Assembly (NCBI RefSeq): GCF_000614145.1
Contig: NZ_BAKK01000014.1
Location: 43,297-107,296, forward strand
Length of the DNA stretch: 64,000 nt
Source of the DNA: Bacteroides faecichinchillae JCM 17102
GTDB taxonomy: Bacteria > Bacteroidota > Bacteroidia > Bacteroidales > Bacteroidaceae
Direction: 5' to 3'
The position numbers were made by a program, and so were the translations under genes. Shown here piece after piece: positions 9,514 through 18,719 of this stretch (positions within the stretch are counted from its first letter, which is position 1; each line of letters starts with the position of its first letter). The notes under the pieces are model-generated. The model was not told the DNA's origin. It saw only the letters and a list, made by a program, of their open reading frames with translations, and did no database searches.

Positions 9514-10490
9514 ATATCTTCTAGTTTTGAGAGCTTATTTTTATTGGGAAATATACGTTTCAATTTATTATATATTCTGTAAGCAATGTCTTTATATCCC
9601 AAAGCCGAAAAAATAATAAAAGATTTCATTTTTATGCTAATCGGAGAACATAAAAAGAGGATAATCTTGTTTCTATATTTTTCTTTATATTCAGAAGCGG
9701 AAAATAAATTGTCTGCAAAGAATTCATAAGCAGTGGCAGACAAACACGCATTATATAGTTTTGGACTTGTTTGATATAAGTCATCTTTATAGTAGTTAAA
9801 TCTAGTTGTTCTTACTGCTACAATGTCTTTTTTTTCTCTTCTTGTTAATGAATTCAAATTAGAATATAGATTATAATGATAATAGGCTTGCGGTAAATAA
9901 GAAATTGTTTTCATTTGACATATTAATCGTATAAGTACACAATTATCCTCTCCATATTTTAACTCTTGAGGGAAATAAATTCCATGGTTTCTATAGCAGG
10001 ATAAACGTATAAGCCGATTGCACAAAGACACTCTTTGTTTATAATAAACCAATAAGTCGAATAATATGGATCTATTACTTAAACCTGACGGTTGCTGATT
10101 TTCGTATTTCGTTTTATCCTTATATTCTAAATAAAAATCGCAAAACACCATATCTGCATTATCCTTTTGGGCTCTTTTATACAGCTTTTCCAGCATATCC
10201 GGTTCTATCCAATCATCCGGATCAACATGAATGGTATATTCCCCAAATGCATTATCTATTCCACATTGACGTGCAGAACTTACCCCACCGTTTTCCTTAT
10301 GAAATACTCGGATACGCGCATCCTTTTTTGCATACTCATCGCATATCCTGCCGGAATTATCGGGGCTGCCATCATCAATAAGTAATATCTCAAAGTCCCT
10401 AAAAGTTTGATTAAGCAGACTTTGCATGCAATAGTGGAAATAGGCTTCCGCTCTGTAAACTGCTACAATAATGGTAATCGGGGGAGGCAT
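9510..10490 (-). CDS. Family 2 glycosyltransferase
   Basis: A 326-residue GT-A transferase with ITIIVAVYRAEAYF, LLIDDGSPDNSG, a KENGGVSSARQ motif and the metal-binding IHVDPDDWIEP segment near residue 90. The C-terminal half is rich in basic and aromatic residues with a hydrophobic stretch, suggesting membrane association. It is intact. The next upstream gene (DUF1919) ends 24 bases before it. Confidence 0.9.
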   Translation of the reverse strand: MPPPITIIVAVYRAEAYFHYCMQSLLNQTFRDFEILLIDDGSPDNSGRICDEYAKKDARIRVFHKENGGVSSARQCGIDNAFGEYTIHVDPDDWIEPDMLEKLYKRAQKDNADMVFCDFYLEYKDKTKYENQQPSGLSNRSILFDLLVYYKQRVSLCNRLIRLSCYRNHGIYFPQELKYGEDNCVLIRLICQMKTISYLPQAYYHYNLYSNLNSLTRREKKDIVAVRTTRFNYYKDDLYQTSPKLYNACLSATAYEFFADNLFSASEYKEKYRNKIILFLCSPISIKMKSFIIFSALGYKDIAYRIYNKLKRIFPNKNKLSKLEDI

Positions 10491-10513
10491 AATTGGAACG
10501 TATTTATTAAATG

Positions 10514-11158
10514 TTATATTTTTCCTCTTTTTAGAAATCTCATCCAGTTGAATTGATCATAAATCCGCAATGGAAGTATCTTACGAAAATAATACAGACC
10601 AGTCACCCCATCCTGATTCTCATAGCCTTTTATATAATAAGCACATTTGATTTGCGGATATGCCTTATGGGTCAAAGCCACTTTATTCTTGTAAGGCAAA
10701 TGGTCAAACCGTTCCAGATCTTTTATGGTACAACCGTCAGTTTCCACAAAAATAAAGAACATCCGTTCCCGGTTGATACGGTTTTCTCTTCTTCTCCAGA
10801 TTTCCTTGGCCTCTTCCAACGTATTGTAATGGATAAGGTGCAAACACACTTTATTTCCCAATAATGCTACCGGATATGGGAGACTGGTATCTATTGCTTC
10901 AATATCCGCATTAATATAGTGCTCCAGATTGGATATGTAATTGACATAATCAGCCGGAGGTATCATCAAGTTCACCGTCGGACTGTTAAACGGCAGCCTA
11001 AAATCTGACGCGACAAATGCTCCTATGCAATTGTTGCAAAAGATGGAAATTTCCTTGTCCACTCTTCCAGCCAATAGCTGGCAGCTGTCGAGTATCAATT
11101 GACGTATTTTTTGTTTGGCGCGATTCACATAATGTGAAAACATTTGATCAGAAATCAT
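10514..11158 (-). CDS. DUF1919 exopolysaccharide-locus protein
   Basis: A 214-residue protein matching the DUF1919 family, found in capsule and exopolysaccharide loci but without an established reaction. Recognisable parts are ISIFCNNCIGAFVASDF near residue 37, the FNSPTVNLMIPPADY block, and a KVALTHKAYPQIK region. It overlaps the flippase gene by four bases. A role in sugar transfer or modification is inferred from context only. Confidence 0.8.
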   Translation of the reverse strand: MISDQMFSHYVNRAKQKIRQLILDSCQLLAGRVDKEISIFCNNCIGAFVASDFRLPFNSPTVNLMIPPADYVNYISNLEHYINADIEAIDTSLPYPVALLGNKVCLHLIHYNTLEEAKEIWRRRENRINRERMFFIFVETDGCTIKDLERFDHLPYKNKVALTHKAYPQIKCAYYIKGYENQDGVTGLYYFRKILPLRIYDQFNWMRFLKRGKI

Positions 11159-12690
11159 GTTTTGTGTCTGGTTATTATTAGAAATCGGTAGAACAAGTTT
11201 CTGAACTCTTTGCAGAACACAGCAAACAGGATAAAGAAAACCAAAATACTATATACGAATAATAATATACTATTGTATATCCATTCTGTAAAACTATAAT
11301 AAGGGGGCATAAGGTGCTTTGTCGTGATTTGGCAAATGCCAGCTGATAACAGAATCAGAAATATCACCTTGCCCATAAGTTGAATGTGGCGCTTTATCGG
11401 AATTTGAAATCCACGACTGTATAAAAAATAAGGTTTCCAACATATGAGGAACAATAATCCAGCTACTCTGCCGGCAAGAATACCGGGTAGCCCCCAGTAG
11501 TATCCCAATAAAATGGAAAAGGACAAGTGTAACGCCCCCTCTACGACAGGTGAAAAAACATCCTGAAATAATCCGTATGCAGACAAGAACGATTCAAAGC
11601 TGTTTGCCAAAGACAAAAATGTACTCAGTATCAATATATAAAAAGAAACAGAATCCAACACATATTCATTGCCGAGCCATAACGAGATAAATGGAGTGAC
11701 TTGTTGTAATAAACAAAAACAAATGACAGCTGACAGCCAATACCGGGCAGTAATGTATTCTGCAAAAAAAGCATGTACCTGCCTGGGGTGTTTTTCTGCT
11801 ACCAGATTTCCAATGCCGGCTCTCATGCTTTCGAACAAAGCAGAAAACAAGATTGTTATATTTGAAATAATTGCGAGATAGTTTCCGTAAACTGCAACCA
11901 TTGTCAATGATAAACATGCATAAGTTACTAAAGGTATGGTTTGATTGACAATATAGGAGGAGACTTTATGGAAAAACAATTGTTTGGTTTTCCGGGTAAC
12001 TTCACTATATTTTCGAAATAGGAATTTCCCTTTGGTCAAATCTGTATGAAGCCACGGATAACTTCGCTTAACTGTCCGGTGTAGAGATAAACAAGAAATT
12101 AAAGTCCTGCCTAATTCGACAACAAGCCAAAAGAAATATCCATAATGCAGATATTTTATACCTACAATCTGGATAATAACACCTAAAGCTTCCCAGCCTT
12201 TTATATTATAGGTTATTTTATATATTTGCTGGTCTGCACTTAATAAAATTTGTGCGTAATTAATGATATACCCGAGTATCGCCCCTATTAACAAGACCCC
12301 GAATGAGCCATAGGCATACCACAATGGCAGTTTCATCTGTGAGAATATCCATGGGAAAAACGACATTAACACTATGCTTCCGACCAGTATGACATATGTC
12401 ACACGCTTGTATAACCATCCTTGTAAAGAAACTATTTCATTTACCGTTTTACAGTCGGATTGAGCTAATGGGATATAAAGAAAATAAGAAACTGCACTTC
12501 CTATTCCTAACTCTGTCAGATTTAATAAATTTAGAAGACTGGTCAGAGCAGTGTTTAGCCCCAGTACTTCTATACCAATGTGGTCGATAAACACCTTTCG
12601 CGAGAAGAAACGAAGAACAAGTATTAAAATAGAGAAACATAAGGAAACACGTATATTCCTTATGCTCTGTTTGGTGCGATTGACGAACAT
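11155..12690 (-). CDS. wzx: Polysaccharide flippase, Wzx-type (cluster A)
   Basis: A 511-residue polytopic protein of the MATE/PST superfamily with about 12-14 membrane helices. It moves undecaprenyl-linked repeat units across the inner membrane. The N-terminus (TKQSIRNIRVSLCF, then VFIDHIGIEVLGLNTALTSLLNLLN) and the ELGIGSAVSYFLY segment are typical of the family. It lies between the pyruvyl-transferase and DUF1919 genes and overlaps the latter. Confidence 0.9.
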   Translation of the reverse strand: MFVNRTKQSIRNIRVSLCFSILILVLRFFSRKVFIDHIGIEVLGLNTALTSLLNLLNLTELGIGSAVSYFLYIPLAQSDCKTVNEIVSLQGWLYKRVTYVILVGSIVLMSFFPWIFSQMKLPLWYAYGSFGVLLIGAILGYIINYAQILLSADQQIYKITYNIKGWEALGVIIQIVGIKYLHYGYFFWLVVELGRTLISCLSLHRTVKRSYPWLHTDLTKGKFLFRKYSEVTRKTKQLFFHKVSSYIVNQTIPLVTYACLSLTMVAVYGNYLAIISNITILFSALFESMRAGIGNLVAEKHPRQVHAFFAEYITARYWLSAVICFCLLQQVTPFISLWLGNEYVLDSVSFYILILSTFLSLANSFESFLSAYGLFQDVFSPVVEGALHLSFSILLGYYWGLPGILAGRVAGLLFLICWKPYFLYSRGFQIPIKRHIQLMGKVIFLILLSAGICQITTKHLMPPYYSFTEWIYNSILLFVYSILVFFILFAVFCKEFRNLFYRFLIITRHKT

Positions 12691-12692
12691 TA

Positions 12693-13745
12693 TCAGGATA
12701 GTATATTATCTCTTAAATATTCCATAGATTTATTGCGCAGTTCTGCAAGGTTCTGTCGTATGGTGGTATAGTCTATTTGCATGGCAATGGGAGAAAAATC
12801 CTTATCTGCCAGCATCTGTTTGCCATTGACAAGTGACAAGAGATTCACATAACGTTCGTCTAATGAATCGTAAGACCGAATGGCGTACAAAGGCTTCTCG
12901 AAAATCAGGGCTAAAGCAACTCCATGAAATGAATTGGTGATAACATATCGGGCAGATTTGAAATAGGATAGGAATGTTTCCGGACTGACGATATTGGCAG
13001 ATAAGTCTGTAACTTCGTACTTTAACAATTGTGCCAATTGGTGGGCTTTTCTTAAAATATCCCGATTTATTTCTTCACTATTCCTAAACCTCATCAAGTA
13101 AACTACCACTGACATCCTTTTTTCCTCTACACTTCCAAAACCATTCCAGTAATCAAACGGCAACAATAGTGTGGGATCCAGCACCGTTTCACCTTTTACC
13201 CCCACCATATCATATATCAGCTTGCCAATTATTTCCTCCCGGAAAGACAGAGAGGAAAAAGCCTCAAGGCAATGTCTTATTAGCGTTTCTCCCATTTGAT
13301 ATAATGAATCTTGGGTAGAACTGATGGCATAACCTACTACTCTGCTATGGAAGGGGCGGATAAATTGTCCCCAATAAACTTTATCCGTCTCTTTTGTGCA
13401 ATGAAGGCTCCATAACTGATCGCTTCCTATAACGTAGCAATCAAATGGCGGAATAGTGTCTTTATCACATTTCTTTGTCGTATGCAGATATTTTTTGCGA
13501 TAACGGTGATAATATATGGCGCGTAATATTGTATCTCGTATATAACGGAAGTGCAAATGTACAACCATCGAAAAAAAACATTTCCAATTGAATACCTTAT
13601 AATACAGATTTTCTATATAAGGCTGTCTGTAATCTATCACCCATACCTCATGCTCCATCTGCGCCAATGTTTGCTGTAAGGCATAACATTGCAGGACAGC
13701 CCCATAACTATGTGCACGATGAAATGTCAATATCCCTATTCTCAT
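12693..13745 (-). CDS. Polysaccharide pyruvyl transferase family protein (cluster A)
   Basis: A 350-residue protein that in this family transfers pyruvate from PEP to form a ketal on a sugar, or acts as a related transferase. Seen here: ILTFHRAHSYGAVLQCYALQ at the start, a VIGSDQLWSL motif near residue 106, and the C-terminal ARYVITNSFHGVALALIFEKP block that is diagnostic. Its start overlaps the FrhB-like gene upstream. A close paralogue lies at 54126-55184 beside a paralogous FrhB-like gene, so the two genes travel as a pair. Confidence 0.9.
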   Translation of the reverse strand: MRIGILTFHRAHSYGAVLQCYALQQTLAQMEHEVWVIDYRQPYIENLYYKVFNWKCFFSMVVHLHFRYIRDTILRAIYYHRYRKKYLHTTKKCDKDTIPPFDCYVIGSDQLWSLHCTKETDKVYWGQFIRPFHSRVVGYAISSTQDSLYQMGETLIRHCLEAFSSLSFREEIIGKLIYDMVGVKGETVLDPTLLLPFDYWNGFGSVEEKRMSVVVYLMRFRNSEEINRDILRKAHQLAQLLKYEVTDLSANIVSPETFLSYFKSARYVITNSFHGVALALIFEKPLYAIRSYDSLDERYVNLLSLVNGKQMLADKDFSPIAMQIDYTTIRQNLAELRNKSMEYLRDNILS

Positions 13746-14866
13746 GAAATGCCATATTTAATAAGATTGGTTATTCTCACAATTTTTTTTATAATTTTCA
13801 AAACAAGCATGACTAAAACAATTCCACCGGAACGATAGCTCCATTCCAGAAGTAGGTGATAGTGGGGAATAAATGTTGGATGTATCAAATTGGGTTGTAG
13901 ACATTCCTCTATCCCTACCAGTTGGAATTGCACGCTGTCTTTAATTTCATCAAATAGCTTTTTGCCTTTTAGAGTGTTGCATAATAGCAATGAACATCCT
14001 TTATTGTCTGCTCCCATCAATGGATGGTTTCTTTCTATTCCCCAAAAATCCCCAATGGTTATGTCTGAAGGACGTTTTAGACAGGCAAAAGGACAAATAC
14101 CACATGAGGGACGCAACAAACTGTCTTGATAAATGGAAAAATAGGGATAAATGGTATATCCGTCATTGAAACAAAAAGATTCCCGGTGGGAATGCCATCC
14201 GAAACTCTTATCCCTAAAATTGACGGATATAATTCGTTTCTTGTATTTGCCTTCCAAATACCTCAAATAATCTCTCCACATATAGGGACTGGCCACTCCA
14301 TGACACACCAGATCAATCAAGTACAATTTTTTTCGTAATGCACTGTTCACGTAGAAATAAAGTCCTGAAGTTTGGCATGGCGTTCCCGAAAAGAGAACTT
14401 CCTTTCCGTTAAGCAAATCTGTTTTTATTTGCTGAAACAAGTTTCCCGGATGGCTTTGTACGTATTTACTGCCTCTGAATTCATCACGTCCCTTTTTCGT
14501 GACAGAACGTTTATGCACTACTTCAAAGCTGTCTGTGTAACCGGCTCCATAAACCACTCCCTTATGTTCGAGTATCCAATTGGATATGGCAATGAAGGCG
14601 GCACCACTTTGACTGCTTCTTAATTGATTCATATCCTTATGCCTTACAGCATAAGGATATGGCTGTGGTAAAGAATCATTCAGATTACAGACATGATTAA
14701 ATGGACAAACAGAATCACATATTCCACACTCTGTACAACGTGCGGAATCTATAACGGGATAAAGAAAACCCAAATTATCCGGTTTCATCTGAATAGCCTG
14801 ATAGGGACAGATGTTTGCACAAGCCGTACAGCCACTGCATTGTTTTTTATCTCTTGAGTTTATCAT
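13742..14866 (-). CDS. FrhB-like iron-sulfur protein (F420 hydrogenase beta family), cluster A
   Basis: A 374-residue protein with two N-terminal 4Fe-4S motifs (CSGCTACANIC followed by P, and CTECGICDSVC followed by P) and the Coenzyme F420 hydrogenase/dehydrogenase beta-subunit fold (EFRGSKYVQS, FSGTPCQTSGLY, LVCHGVASPYMW, SDITIGDFWG). Bacteroidales lack F420, so in capsule loci such proteins are thought to be flavin/Fe-S reductases acting on a sugar or pyruvyl group; the reaction is unknown. It is coupled to the pyruvyl transferase. The last 20 bases of the upstream GT2 overlap its start. Confidence 0.88.
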   Translation of the reverse strand: MINSRDKKQCSGCTACANICPYQAIQMKPDNLGFLYPVIDSARCTECGICDSVCPFNHVCNLNDSLPQPYPYAVRHKDMNQLRSSQSGAAFIAISNWILEHKGVVYGAGYTDSFEVVHKRSVTKKGRDEFRGSKYVQSHPGNLFQQIKTDLLNGKEVLFSGTPCQTSGLYFYVNSALRKKLYLIDLVCHGVASPYMWRDYLRYLEGKYKKRIISVNFRDKSFGWHSHRESFCFNDGYTIYPYFSIYQDSLLRPSCGICPFACLKRPSDITIGDFWGIERNHPLMGADNKGCSLLLCNTLKGKKLFDEIKDSVQFQLVGIEECLQPNLIHPTFIPHYHLLLEWSYRSGGIVLVMLVLKIIKKIVRITNLIKYGIS

Positions 14867-15799
14867 GAATAAAATGGTAACAAGCAGCTATAAGTTTCTT
14901 TATCGCTAACAACGATGAATGTGATGACAGCCAATGATCAAGATATATTTTTCTATAAATGTTACGTATTTGGCCTATATATACTTTCTTCTTTGCTTCA
15001 GGCAAATGGGGTATTTCTTTTAATGTTTGTATCAGCACATATTCAAAGTCTTTGTATTTGTTCAATAATTCATCATGCGTTTTGTATTTCCCCCGTGAAT
15101 GTGAATCTTCCCGAACAGTCACATTATATAGGTATTCCTTTATGGTCAGACATTTATAACCATATAGTAGGGGAAGAAGTAATTGCCAGTTTTGACCTGC
15201 ATGTTTTGCGGTGCTTATGTTTCTGTTTCTGACTGTCTTATCCAATATACTGGTTTTTACCATGTACCTCCCGACAAGTACCAAAAACCATTTCTCCCAA
15301 AAATGCAATCTTCGAATAAATCTTCTTTATCAAGGTTTGCGATGCGAGATTCTGTATAAGCATTTCCTGATTGGTTAACATAGGTGGGAAGACACCGAAT
15401 CATACTAACACTTTCATCACTACCTTCCAGCTTGGATACTAGTTTTGAAATAGCATTTGGAGCGGCATAATAATCATCGCTATCTGGCCATAACAGATAT
15501 TTACCTTTAATCAGTTTCAATCCTTTGTTAATAGCTCCGGACTGACCGGCATGTGCCTGGTATATATAGCCCAAAGAATATCCTTTCTGCTCGAAAAAAG
15601 GGATATATGCCTGAATAATTTGCTTGGTATTGTCAGTCGAGCCGTCATTGATGGCATACATCTCAATAGAAGGATAGTCTTGTAACAAAATAGAGTCCAA
15701 CAATACATGCAAGAAGCTGCCGGAATTGTAACATGGAGTAAGAATACTTACTAAAGGAAATTTTATTGCTGATTTGTTATTGGTTTTTTTCCTTAACAA
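14847..15799 (-). pseudogene. Family 2 glycosyltransferase, frameshifted, weak start
   Basis: The first frame has the GT-A core (FPLVSILTPCYNSGSFL, INDGSTDNTKQII, LLWPDSDDYYA); the second continues with VKTSILDKTVRNRNI and the C-terminal domain. One missing G near 15265 (SGG to YMVK) explains the break. No ATG fits the start: the frame opens at a TTG only 12 bases after the neighbouring outer-membrane gene's stop, with no evident ribosome-binding site. The gene may therefore be N-terminally trimmed or fused to foreign upstream sequence. It is the first gene of cluster A. Confidence 0.75.
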
Positions 15800-15810
15800 G
15801 ACTTTTTTGC

Positions 15811-17169
15811 TTATTTAATATATTTGACGGTAATTCTTGCACAGCGATTCAACTTGGCCTTTAGTCCACGGGTGCTTTGATCATCTACACATCCGATAGG
15901 GTCGGAAAGCACATTGATGGAGAAGTCTCCTTGTTTCAATTCACCAAACTTACCGCTTTCTCTGAGCCATTTGATGGCTGAAAGAGCACGATAATGGGAA
16001 AGTGTTCGGTTACGATTCAATCCTACTACCTCTGCGTTTTTACCGATATAGTTGTCCTGACTGGTGGCAAGTCCTTCGGCTTGCACGTGCAGAATCCGGC
16101 TGTTCTCAAGAATATCCTTGATGGCATCTACTGACTGCTTGTCACTAAATTGGCTGATGTATCCTTCGTTACCGGTCAATGCGGCATATACGTCAGCAAA
16201 GCTATATAGTACGGTGCCTTCTCCCAGCGGCATGTTTTCGCGTACCGTGGTTAGTCCAGCATGAGCATTCAGTGAATAAGAGGCGGTTTCGTTGTAGTTG
16301 TCACGGCTTAGCAGTGTTTGGGTACGTGTTTCGTTGTCAATTCGGTAGCCCCAGACTTTATCAGCCTCGTAGATGGGAGCATAATAGTAGTCTGCTACGT
16401 CCTCGAAGCGTTGCATATTATCAGCATCCATATTCAATGACAAAGGTTGTCTGGACATTTCGTAGCCACGTGCTACGTTGGTAGGATTTTCTGTAAAGGT
16501 AGCCTTTTCGGTAGGAATATCCTCTGTTTTAAGCGAACGCAGAGAAGTCCCGGCCTTCAAACGTGATGCTACAACAGAACTGTTTTTGAATCTTTTCTGT
16601 GTGAAAATACCTCCTGCAAGATAGTCCATAGTGTGTACGTCGGCATCGGCTACGACAGGAGCATCATTACGTCCGGAATAATTGTTCGGATAAAAGATAT
16701 AGAAAGTAAACGTACTGTATTCCGGACAATTTTGTACCACTACCGGGGCAGGCATACTGATGATGTAGTTGATGTTGTCGCCCTGAATGCAGCGTTCCCA
16801 ACCACGTTTCCTAATATAATAGGTGGCTCCTATGTTCAGACCGAGATGGTAATCCCATCGATGACCGGCTATGGGTGAGAGATCGTAATGGGTTTCGTAG
16901 AATCTTCCGCGCAGTTTTACATCAAGTGACCACGCTTTGTTACGATTGAAGAAACGACTGTATTGTAATTCAACGTTGCCGTACCATTCATGCTTAGGAC
17001 CACCATAAGGTTTACCCCAAGAGAGATTCTTGAGTTCCTTGTCGCAATGCTTTACGGCACCTATACCTAAAGATAGTGAAACTCGCTCACATACGGATGG
17101 TTTTGGAGAAAATAATGCAAAGTGTTTGAGACCGAAAGGGATATGTGGTTTTGTACCAGATTCTTCCAT
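15811..17169 (-). CDS. Outer-membrane beta-barrel protein with OmpA-like C-terminal region, N-terminus missing
   Basis: A 452-residue protein with alternating beta-strand patterns in the first 130 residues (YGNVELQYSRFF, SLDVKLRGRFYE, YHLGLNIGATYYI). A C-terminal region has RTLSHYRALSAIKWLRESG, resembling the peptidoglycan-binding segment of OmpA-like Bacteroides surface proteins, some of which belong to fimbrial clusters. There is no signal peptide: an in-frame TAA immediately precedes the ATG and the barrel appears to start mid-domain. Either an earlier frame break or a deletion linked to the neighbouring mobile element has removed the N-terminus. The family name is uncertain. Confidence 0.55.
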   Translation of the reverse strand: MEESGTKPHIPFGLKHFALFSPKPSVCERVSLSLGIGAVKHCDKELKNLSWGKPYGGPKHEWYGNVELQYSRFFNRNKAWSLDVKLRGRFYETHYDLSPIAGHRWDYHLGLNIGATYYIRKRGWERCIQGDNINYIISMPAPVVVQNCPEYSTFTFYIFYPNNYSGRNDAPVVADADVHTMDYLAGGIFTQKRFKNSSVVASRLKAGTSLRSLKTEDIPTEKATFTENPTNVARGYEMSRQPLSLNMDADNMQRFEDVADYYYAPIYEADKVWGYRIDNETRTQTLLSRDNYNETASYSLNAHAGLTTVRENMPLGEGTVLYSFADVYAALTGNEGYISQFSDKQSVDAIKDILENSRILHVQAEGLATSQDNYIGKNAEVVGLNRNRTLSHYRALSAIKWLRESGKFGELKQGDFSINVLSDPIGCVDDQSTRGLKAKLNRCARITVKYIK

Positions 17170-17332
17170 TTATGGCTTTTAACCATTTTTTGGGGGAGTT
17201 AGGATAACGAATCGCTACCTATCCGTTGCCTTTTTTCAGGATTGAAAAAGAGGTTTGGAAATTGCTCCCGTATCTCGTCCTATATCCTGTTTACCATAGT
17301 AAAGAACGCAGTTTTTGCTATGTCTGTTGATG

Positions 17333-17363
17333 CAAACTTAGTCATATTTTTCCGTATTAGAAA
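17333..17363 (-). promoter_or_regulatory. Candidate Bacteroidetes promoter reading left
   Basis: On the minus strand TAAGTTTG (17333-17340) matches the -7 consensus TAnnTTTG, with TTTC 19 bases upstream (17360-17363) in place of the -33 TTTG. It would transcribe the outer-membrane gene and possibly cluster A. Confidence 0.45.
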
Positions 17364-17448
17364 AAAATATAGGCTTTGTTTACAAGCCAAGGAATCTTAT
17401 TCTTCGTTCCGCTATATTTTTCATGCCGTTCATTTGCTCCGCATATAA

Positions 17449-17456
17449 TAATTTTG
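17449..17456 (+). promoter_or_regulatory. Candidate -7 box for the tandem recombinases
   Basis: TAATTTTG fits the Bacteroidetes -7 consensus exactly and ends 18 bases before the first recombinase ATG. No convincing -33 element is visible at the usual spacing. The 305-base stretch 17170-17474 holds this and the leftward promoter; I see no gene in it and no clear attachment site. Confidence 0.5.
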
Positions 17457-17474
17457 CAAACAAAGGAATTAGTT

Positions 17475-18698
17475 ATGAATCAGGCAAATGTAAAGGTATC
17501 GTTCTACCTAAAAAAGAGCGAGGCGGATGCTGACGGCAACTGTCCTGTAATGGCAAAGTTGAATGTCGGAAAGTATTCCGAGGCGGCTTTCAGTGTGAAG
17601 ATGAAAGTGCCACAGTCACGCTGGACCTCCGGACGTGCAACCGGCAAGAGCGTGGCGGCAAAGGAAATCAACAACCGTCTGGATGAGATTCGTGCGATGG
17701 CATTGAATATCTACACGGAGCAGTCGGCTGTTCGTGACGGTGTGACAGCCGATGAAGTGAAAGGTGTACTGCTTGGAATGGCCAGCGGGCAAGAAACGCT
17801 TTTGGGGTATTTCAAACGATTCATCAGCAATTTTGAAAAGCGTGTGGGAGTAAACCGCACAATAGGAAGCCTGCGGGCCTATCGCAATGCCTACAACCAT
17901 ATCGAAAGATTCTTGCAGGTGCAATACAAACTGTCGGATATTCCGTTTTCCGCGTTGGACCGCTCTTTTATCGACAAGTATGATTTGTATCTTCGGACTG
18001 AACGTAATCTCGCTCCCGGAACGATTATCAATCTGACCGTACAGCTGAAAACGATTGTCGGTGAGGCCATCGCTGACGGCATCATTACCGCCAGCCCGTT
18101 TTGGGGATATGAGCCGGTGCGTCCCAAAGCCGTACAGAAATATCTCACGGCAGAAGAGTTACACAGGATTATGACCACTCCGCTTCACAGGCAGACTCTC
18201 TATCATGTCCGTGATTTGTTTCTGTTTTCCTGCTTCACCGGCATTTCATACGGAGATATGCGCCTGTTGACCAGGGATAACCTGTGCCTTGCGGAGGATG
18301 GGACATGGTGGATTAAAAGTGCCAGACAGAAGACCAAGATAGAATTTGAGATTCCGCTGCTGGACTTGCCGTTGCAGATTCTGAAGAAGTATGGCGACAC
18401 AGCTCCCGGTGACAAGTTACTGCCGGTGTATTGCAATTCCATGCTGAACCTTTACTTGAAAGAGATTGCCCGGATCTGCCATATAGACCGTCCGCGAGTC
18501 TTCCATGTGGCCCGGCATACATACGCAACGGAAATCACGCTCTCCCACGGAGTTCCTCTTGAAACGGTCAGCAAGATGCTCGGACATAGCCAGATAGAAA
18601 CGACACAGATTTACGCGAAAGTGACCGACGACAAGATAGATGCCGATACAAAGGCCTTGAACCGGAAAATTTCGGAGCGTTTCTCCGTCATCATTTAA
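17475..18698 (+). CDS. Tyrosine recombinase/integrase 1, IntDOT-like
   Basis: A 407-residue tyrosine recombinase. An arm-binding domain (VKVSFYLKKSEADADGNCP) is followed by a core-binding domain and a C-terminal catalytic domain with RQKTKIEFEIPL (Lys), HVARHTYATEI (His-x-x-Arg), LGHSQIETTQIYAKV (His and the Tyr nucleophile). The first catalytic Arg of the family is replaced by Ser in FTGISYGDM, as is known for IntDOT of CTnDOT. The ATG at 17475 is chosen because the upstream in-frame stretch lacks family similarity. The gene lies 21 bases upstream of a second recombinase. Confidence 0.92.
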   Translation: MNQANVKVSFYLKKSEADADGNCPVMAKLNVGKYSEAAFSVKMKVPQSRWTSGRATGKSVAAKEINNRLDEIRAMALNIYTEQSAVRDGVTADEVKGVLLGMASGQETLLGYFKRFISNFEKRVGVNRTIGSLRAYRNAYNHIERFLQVQYKLSDIPFSALDRSFIDKYDLYLRTERNLAPGTIINLTVQLKTIVGEAIADGIITASPFWGYEPVRPKAVQKYLTAEELHRIMTTPLHRQTLYHVRDLFLFSCFTGISYGDMRLLTRDNLCLAEDGTWWIKSARQKTKIEFEIPLLDLPLQILKKYGDTAPGDKLLPVYCNSMLNLYLKEIARICHIDRPRVFHVARHTYATEITLSHGVPLETVSKMLGHSQIETTQIYAKVTDDKIDADTKALNRKISERFSVII

Positions 18699-18719
18699 TA
18701 ACCACTTGAAAACAATTAT

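Noticed and set aside
17170..17474. Attachment site of the integrative element
   Set aside because: No direct repeat between this interval and any other part of the window was found, so no att site can be claimed.
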